Origin: an uncultured Amaricoccus sp.
Lineage (GTDB): Bacteria > Pseudomonadota > Alphaproteobacteria > Rhodobacterales > Rhodobacteraceae
Length of the DNA stretch: 5,479 bases
Assembly: GCF_937858865.1 (NCBI RefSeq)
Contig: NZ_CALLYO010000137.1
Coordinates: forward strand, 1 to 5,479
Direction of reading: 5' to 3'
The notes beneath the pieces are model-generated. The model saw nothing but the letters and a program-made list of their open reading frames with translations, ran no database searches and had not been told where the DNA came from. Position 1 is the stretch's first letter. The number at the start of each line of letters is the position of its first letter. The translations under genes were made by a program, and so were the position numbers. Below are positions 5,301 to 5,479 of this stretch, in pieces.

Positions 5301-5479
5301 ATGAGCGGGATGGAGACTTACGACCCGGCGTCGGAAGGGGCGGAGATGGCCTTCGACGGGCGGATGTCCTACGGCGACTATCTGCACATCGACGCCATCC
5401 TCGGGGCGCAGAAGCCGCTGAGCGCGGCGCATGACGAGATGCTCTTCATCATCCAGCACCAGACCTCCGAGCTCTGGAT
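5301..5479 (+). CDS. kynA: Tryptophan 2,3-dioxygenase, N-terminal part (runs off the right edge)
   Basis: This haem enzyme opens the indole ring of L-tryptophan with O2 to give N-formylkynurenine, the first step of the kynurenine pathway, in the cytoplasm as a tetramer. Only the first 59 codons of about 280 are present. The segment [18 protein letters not shown] (24-41) followed by [16 protein letters not shown] (44-59) is the hallmark N-terminal block of the family. Phe49 and His53 (FIIQH) correspond to Phe51 and His55 of the Xanthomonas enzyme, which line the tryptophan pocket on the distal side of the haem. The proximal haem histidine lies beyond the window. A polar leader of about 22 residues precedes the conserved part. 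It is downstream of the binding-protein gene by 44 bases with its own strong ribosome-binding site, and is probably in the same operon. Further kynurenine-pathway genes may follow to the right. Confidence 0.9.
   Translation, partial: MSGMETYDPASEGAEMAFDGRMSYGDYLHIDAILGAQKPLSAAHDEMLFIIQHQTSELW

Noticed and set aside
5103..5459. Minus-strand open frame covering the end of the binding-protein gene and the start of kynA
   Set aside because: It would overlap two well-supported plus-strand genes and has no recognisable domain.

Overview
The window is very GC-rich with strongly GC-biased third codon positions. Its gene content (an alphaproteobacterial-style amino-acid ABC importer, a TIGR04076-type small protein, an aldo/keto reductase and tryptophan 2,3-dioxygenase) suggests a high-GC alphaproteobacterium, for example from Rhodobacterales, Hyphomicrobiales or Rhodospirillales. 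This is inferred from style and family recollection only; there is no rRNA or other marker.

Layout: two divergent transcription units flank a 111-bp intergenic region (2451-2561). The leftward unit (minus strand) carries livG (TTG start), livF, livH and, judged by a TGATG stop/start overlap and a strong ribosome-binding site at the left edge, the first codon of a further gene that is probably livM. Every junction in this unit overlaps by 1 to 4 bases, so the genes are almost certainly co-transcribed and translationally coupled. The rightward unit (plus strand) carries a 116-residue TIGR04076-like protein, an aldo/keto reductase with an intact catalytic tetrad, an exported LivK-type substrate-binding protein, and the first 59 codons of a tryptophan 2,3-dioxygenase (kynA) that runs off the right edge.

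How the genes may work together: the binding protein on the right would capture a substrate in the periplasm and deliver it to the LivH/(LivM) permease powered by LivG and LivF on the left. The importer would thus be complete but split across a divergent promoter region. Tryptophan dioxygenase lies immediately downstream of the binding protein, so the imported substrate may be tryptophan or a related aromatic amino acid or kynurenine-pathway compound rather than leucine, isoleucine or valine. This is inference from gene context. The role of the TIGR04076 protein and the reductase in that scheme is unknown.

The coding assignments are secure at family level. The regulatory sites (promoter, dyad elements, intergenic hairpin) are weaker readings from short motifs. 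I saw no tRNA, rRNA, CRISPR array, insertion sequence or phage feature. No stretch longer than 111 bases lacks a gene.
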